Assembly: GCA_035236585.1 (NCBI GenBank)
Contig: CP141135.1
Span: forward strand, 3,444,001 to 3,508,000
Length of the DNA: 64,000 nt
DNA from: Warburgia ugandensis
Taxonomy: Eukaryota > Streptophyta > Magnoliopsida > Canellales > Canellaceae
Direction of reading: 5' to 3'
The notes under the pieces were generated by a model. The model searched no databases and was not told the origin of the DNA. It saw only the letters and a list, made by a program, of their open reading frames with translations. The translations under genes and the position numbers were made by a program. Positions 59,789 through 64,000 of this stretch are shown here, piece by piece (within the stretch, counting starts at the first letter, position 1; each line of letters opens with the position of its first letter).

Positions 59789-62659
59789 TGTAATATCCTT
59801 AATTTTTGGATAAATTAAAATTTTATAAAATCAATTAAATTAAAAATTTATAGATGGAATTTGATCCTGAAAACTAAGAATTTGAAAGTGCTCGTCAATA
59901 GGATTCCAACGCTATAAAGAACGCAAAAAACGGAGCTCAAACGAGGGAGTTATGAGCCGTTGAAGTTATAGGGGTAAATTAGTAATTTGGCAAAAATGGA
60001 TAACACAAGGGCCTAAATTGATAATGGCACCTCCCTTCTTCTACACGTCTCTACCGGATCCGGCGAAATTGCCGGAGAAACCAGCGAAAAGAGACGTGAA
60101 GGCAAGAGTTTCTCTTTCCCTTAAACTCTATGGCCTATATCCTTCCCCCCTTGGGCGCCAAAACACTCCACCTTTCCCCTGTTTCACTGAGTTTTCATCA
60201 AAACCTTAGTTCTGAAAATTTTAAGTTTTCCGACAAGTAGAGCTCCGGCAATGTCCACCAACGTCTAGCTAGACGAGGTAAGTCTTAATCCTTTAAATAT
60301 TTATTTATTAAGTAGGATATATAAATAGAAATACATTAAAAAAATTAGGAAAAACTACATTTTTCCTGGAAACCATGTGCACGCTACTATTGGGAAATGA
60401 TTTCATGGATGAAACCATATATGTTTATAAATCGGACCGTCCATCTAGTGCATGATAGACCCAAGAATAAACCCTTTAAATTTGGGAGAGATCCGACGAT
60501 TGGTTTCTCCAGAAAATGTGAAAACCAGTACCTAAGGAAGTTTTTAGGAACTTAAGAAAAATCGCTTAAAAAACATAGTTTTTGGCAAGATTAATGGAAA
60601 AAGAAGGTATAAATGAAATATAGACGAAATTTTGAGAAAAACGGCGCAAAAATTTCAAGATTTGAATGCCTGTAGGCTTGCCGAATCCGGTCTTCTCCAC
60701 AGCGGTGACCGCGTCGGTGCCTTGGCGCTGACGCTGGGACGCCCTGCAGGACTCCCCAACAGAGACGCCTCACAGGCAGCAGTCGTCGTTGTGCACTGGC
60801 GTTCACACGTGCGAGAGCCCCTGCACGGGCTGTCTCGGTGGTTCAGGATGCGCGGCGTCCTGGCAACCGTGACGCACGCGGCGATGCGTCACGGTATCAA
60901 AGACGCACACGGCGCGTCCCCGATACGTTTCTGGAAGGCGAGCGTCTTCGTGGCGCCAGTTTACGTCGGTATAAACCGGCGTAAACCAGCGTTGCCCGTG
61001 CAGACCACTTATGGTGGTCGGTCATGCCTCATTTACATATATATACACTTAAAACTTGATTTTTGGGAGCTATATGAGTCTAAATCACAATCCGAAAGAT
61101 GCATTGATACTGTATTGATGACACGGATCTAGTTTTGGCTTAAAAACTTATAAATGACAACTTTTAATCTAGAAATTTTTTAAAATAGTGATGTGACATA
61201 GATAGGTGCACTTGAACATACTAGTTAAGGGGATTTATTAGCAAGCTAAGTGGTCTTACATTGAGGTAGATGATGACAATTAATGCTTTGCCTTTATTTT
61301 AAAACCATGCATAAACATAGTATAATGAGTGATTGTGTTTTAAATTGCATTTATTATTTGCCGTTGATTTCATAAGACTTAGAGTACATTATGATTATTA
61401 CAAATTGAAATCTTTTATTAAATAAACTCATGACAAATATTTTATGAGCATGATATTAATTAATTATGCTTAAATAGAGACTTCTTTCTCATTATATATT
61501 GAAAATGCATGGATTTGTATGGAAATAAAAATAAAGGCTTAGTAGCTGGTCCTTTTATAGGCTAACCCCAGGATGAGGGGCGTGCCTTAGGATTGCGAGC
61601 TACGAGTACTTTTGAATTTTAACATATAAATATGATTTTCATGTTTTTATATTTGATGACAGGTGCTCTCGCCCGGTAAGCGTTATGCTAGGAGGGATAG
61701 GGCCGGCCACCCACCCTCCGAGATTTGTGATATGATGAGATTGTGATATCATAGACACCTGCCCGTAGATGACATTAGGTAGGGGTTTGGTAACATGGAT
61801 TGTCCACACTACTGGTTTGGGCCTTTCCATGGGGATAGACGCTAAGTCTCCTGTTATGGTGTCGACGGAGAGCAGCGATGGTTGAGACCCATGGAGGGTT
61901 GCCATTGCAGCATGACGGCCCATATTCTTATTATGTGTGCGTGTATGATGAGCATGGTTATGGATGGTATGTCTAAGTGTGACGATACTCAGAAGTTGGC
62001 TATGAGTACTCATGATCAGTGATATTAGTGCGATGTTGTGGGACCCATTACCTTATGGTGTCCTTATTCTTATTGTATACTCATTTACATTGATTCATAT
62101 CATGTTTTAACTCCTTGAAATACATATTTTAGTATATGGAATAAATTGGCATTTATGTTAGCATGACTTATGATACTTCTATCTTCATAAATGATAGACT
62201 TTTATTTATTAAGATCTTGTCAGGAGATTCTTTTATCTAGAATTTTAGATAGTGATGCGAATCAATAAACAGGATTATCATTTGAATTTAATTATGGACT
62301 GTATACTTTTATTTTATGGAGTTGATTGAGATGTTTAGACATATGTTGGACATTTATATGGGATGTTATGATAGATAGACTCAGGACCATATTATTATTG
62401 TGTTTTGGATATTTATTTGATTCAAAATAAAGGCGCCGATTCATTTGACGTTGATTGATACGAGTATTGTTTTAAATCTATTATTATAAAAATTTATTTA
62501 TGTTTTAAATTATATATGTGACATTTTGATAAAGAAAAAATAACACCTGGAGTTTTTAAGAGATGTTTTAGTAAAGTGATAAATAAAACTTTTCTCATGG
62601 GATCCCAAATGCTCTTATTATAAATAAAAATAATATCTTAAAAACCTGGGGGTGTTACA
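59789..62659 (+). mobile_element. gypsy solo LTR (Tekay-like), copy 2
   Basis: 2,871 bp, TGTAATATCC to GTGTTACA, with the same CGGGA flanks as copy 1. Sharing the target duplication proves that insertion and LTR-LTR deletion came before the 18.7-kb duplication. A few clustered differences occur (near 60745, 61000, 61700 and 62210). Confidence 0.92.
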
Positions 62660-63322
62660 CGGGACCACATTCAAGTCTCAGATTCTAGAAACAATACCAA
62701 TGAAATTAAACAATCACATTGATAGTTGATATTTTCCTGCGTCAATGGAGAACCCTGGCCACAATCAAGCTGATGATCATTACATTCTTGCCTCCTGTTT
62801 GCTATACTTTATTAATAGATTTTTATGCAAAATCCCAAATAAATATGACAACTCAGTTTGATCTTTGATTAAAACCAATTGAAGCGCCACATTACCTTGT
62901 GTGTTCTGGTTCATGAATCCTATGCCTACGCAAATGCAACTGTGCAATTGCCCTTGCTTCCTTTCCCTATTTATCAAATCTCATACATCAGATTATAAAA
63001 AGAACACAATTGACCAAGCAAAACAAAAAGACAAGGTTTATACCACATGAATCTCGCATTCCTGTGTATAAAACTTTAAATCCTCCATCAATCTCATGCA
63101 GCGATCTTCCGTCTCTACAGCACGAACTTCAGCCTCCTTTGCTCGATCCTCCGCATCATTGCCAAACTCCATTAATGCCTCTCTGTCATGGTTACAAAAC
63201 AAGCACTCCTCTTTCCACTTTGTACACTGACTCATCAAATCAGCACACTCAGAAGTCACTCTCTGGTTCGTGTCTATGTACCTCCTCAATGCTTGAGCAT
63301 TCATAGTCGCTTCCAAAAAGCC

Positions 63323-64000
63323 TGTAGTATGGGAGTTTTTGAAATTGTGATTTGAGTTTTTGAGGCATGTGATTTATGCCTTACCATATGCTTGAGATTG
63401 ATTTCAGCATGTAGCTTTTCATGTGCGTGCTATCTTTATGGTGGTTATTGCATGCACTGTTTTTGATATCTTTCGTGATATTCACTTGATTGTTGGTCTT
63501 TTTGAGATGTGGGAGTCACTCTGACTTCAAATTTGAGACTATTGATCCTGTGGTAGGATGCAATTTTTACCCCGTGAGTGCCTAAGTGCCCGTGAGGGTG
63601 AAAGGGTGAAAACGGGTGTGCAATGCGACTTTTCGTGAGTGCCTGAGTGCCTGTGAGGGTGAAAGGGTGAAAGCGAAAGTGGTGCGCGTTGTTCCCGTGA
63701 GTGCCTAGGTGCCGTGAGGGTGCAAAGGTGAAAGCGGATGGTACGTAGATCTAACCCCACATTGTCGTGAGTGTATGTGAGACACTCACTAGGTTTGACT
63801 GTGTATGATATTGATACTTTTGACATGCATTCATGTGTTCCTAGATTTTCTCGGATTGTGCATGTCTTGATATCATGGTTGATGATATCTTATTTATTGC
63901 ATGGACATGGTATGTCCTTTATCGCGTGATTTGCGGCTTTATATTATGTTTGATCATTTTATAATCTTTATGCCTTGCGCCATATGCTTTGTTTTATTGA
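63323..64000 (+). mobile_element. diverged gypsy LTR remnant, copy 2 (cut by window end)
   Basis: Counterpart of 44627-45304, including the 61-62 bp tandem repeats at about 63573-63757. Confidence 0.6.

Larger units (their letters stand above)
57401..63321 (-). pseudogene. coiled-coil protein gene relic, copy 2
   Basis: Blocks A 63044-63321, B about 58645-58749, C 58430-58555 and D to about 57582 repeat those of copy 1, including the premature TAG in block C. The lesions therefore predate the duplication. Confidence 0.65.
46660..64000 (+). repeat. copy 2 of the 18.7-kb tandem duplication (runs off the window)
   Basis: It matches copy 1 from 27981 up to about 45304, where the window ends. 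About 1.35 kb of the unit is not visible. Non-coding stretches between the listed features are as in copy 1 and contain no further gene. Confidence 0.93.

Overview
The window is nuclear DNA of a flowering plant. Spliced genes with GT-AG introns, a plant-type adenylate kinase, CS-alpha-beta defensins, Au-type SINEs, an RTE-type LINE, a Tekay-like Ty3/gypsy element and Tork-like Copia elements all point that way. The lineage cannot be fixed from the sequence alone. There is no CRISPR, operon or other prokaryotic feature. Most of the window is transposon or duplicated DNA.

Left part (1-16173). A broken BAHD acyltransferase (1562-2740) lies between decayed SINEs. It is followed by the best-supported gene, a four-exon organellar adenylate kinase on the + strand (4912-15264, 288 aa). 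Its 8-kb first intron holds a SINE, a complete but mutated RTE LINE bounded by a perfect 15-bp target-site duplication, and three separate tandem duplications.

Middle (16174-26617). A complete Ty3/gypsy element has 2.8-2.9 kb LTRs, a GTTAA target duplication, a primer-binding site matching initiator tRNA-Met, and gag, protease, RT, RNase H, integrase and a chromodomain-like tail. Stops and frameshifts interrupt its coding region.

Right part (27350-64000). A defensin cluster lies on the minus strand. One paralogue is dead: exon 2 (27350-27490) is separated from exon 1 (33416-33480) by a Copia element sitting at the exon 1/intron boundary. An intact two-exon defensin gene follows (35270-35903). 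A block of about 18.7 kb starting at 27981 is repeated in direct orientation from 46660 to the window end. It carries the Copia element, the orphan defensin exon 1, the intact defensin, a coiled-coil pseudogene and a gypsy solo LTR. The two intact defensins (35270-35903 and 53979-54612) encode the same protein.

The two copies of the block are almost identical to the right of the Copia element but clearly more diverged across its left two thirds. That step in identity suggests unequal recombination between two older, related Copia copies. I see no new biochemical system. The items most worth a second look are this recombination structure, the transposon-split defensin paralogue with its decayed promoter, a hairpin conserved in the gypsy LTRs, and a short exon-like fragment abutting the duplication junction.
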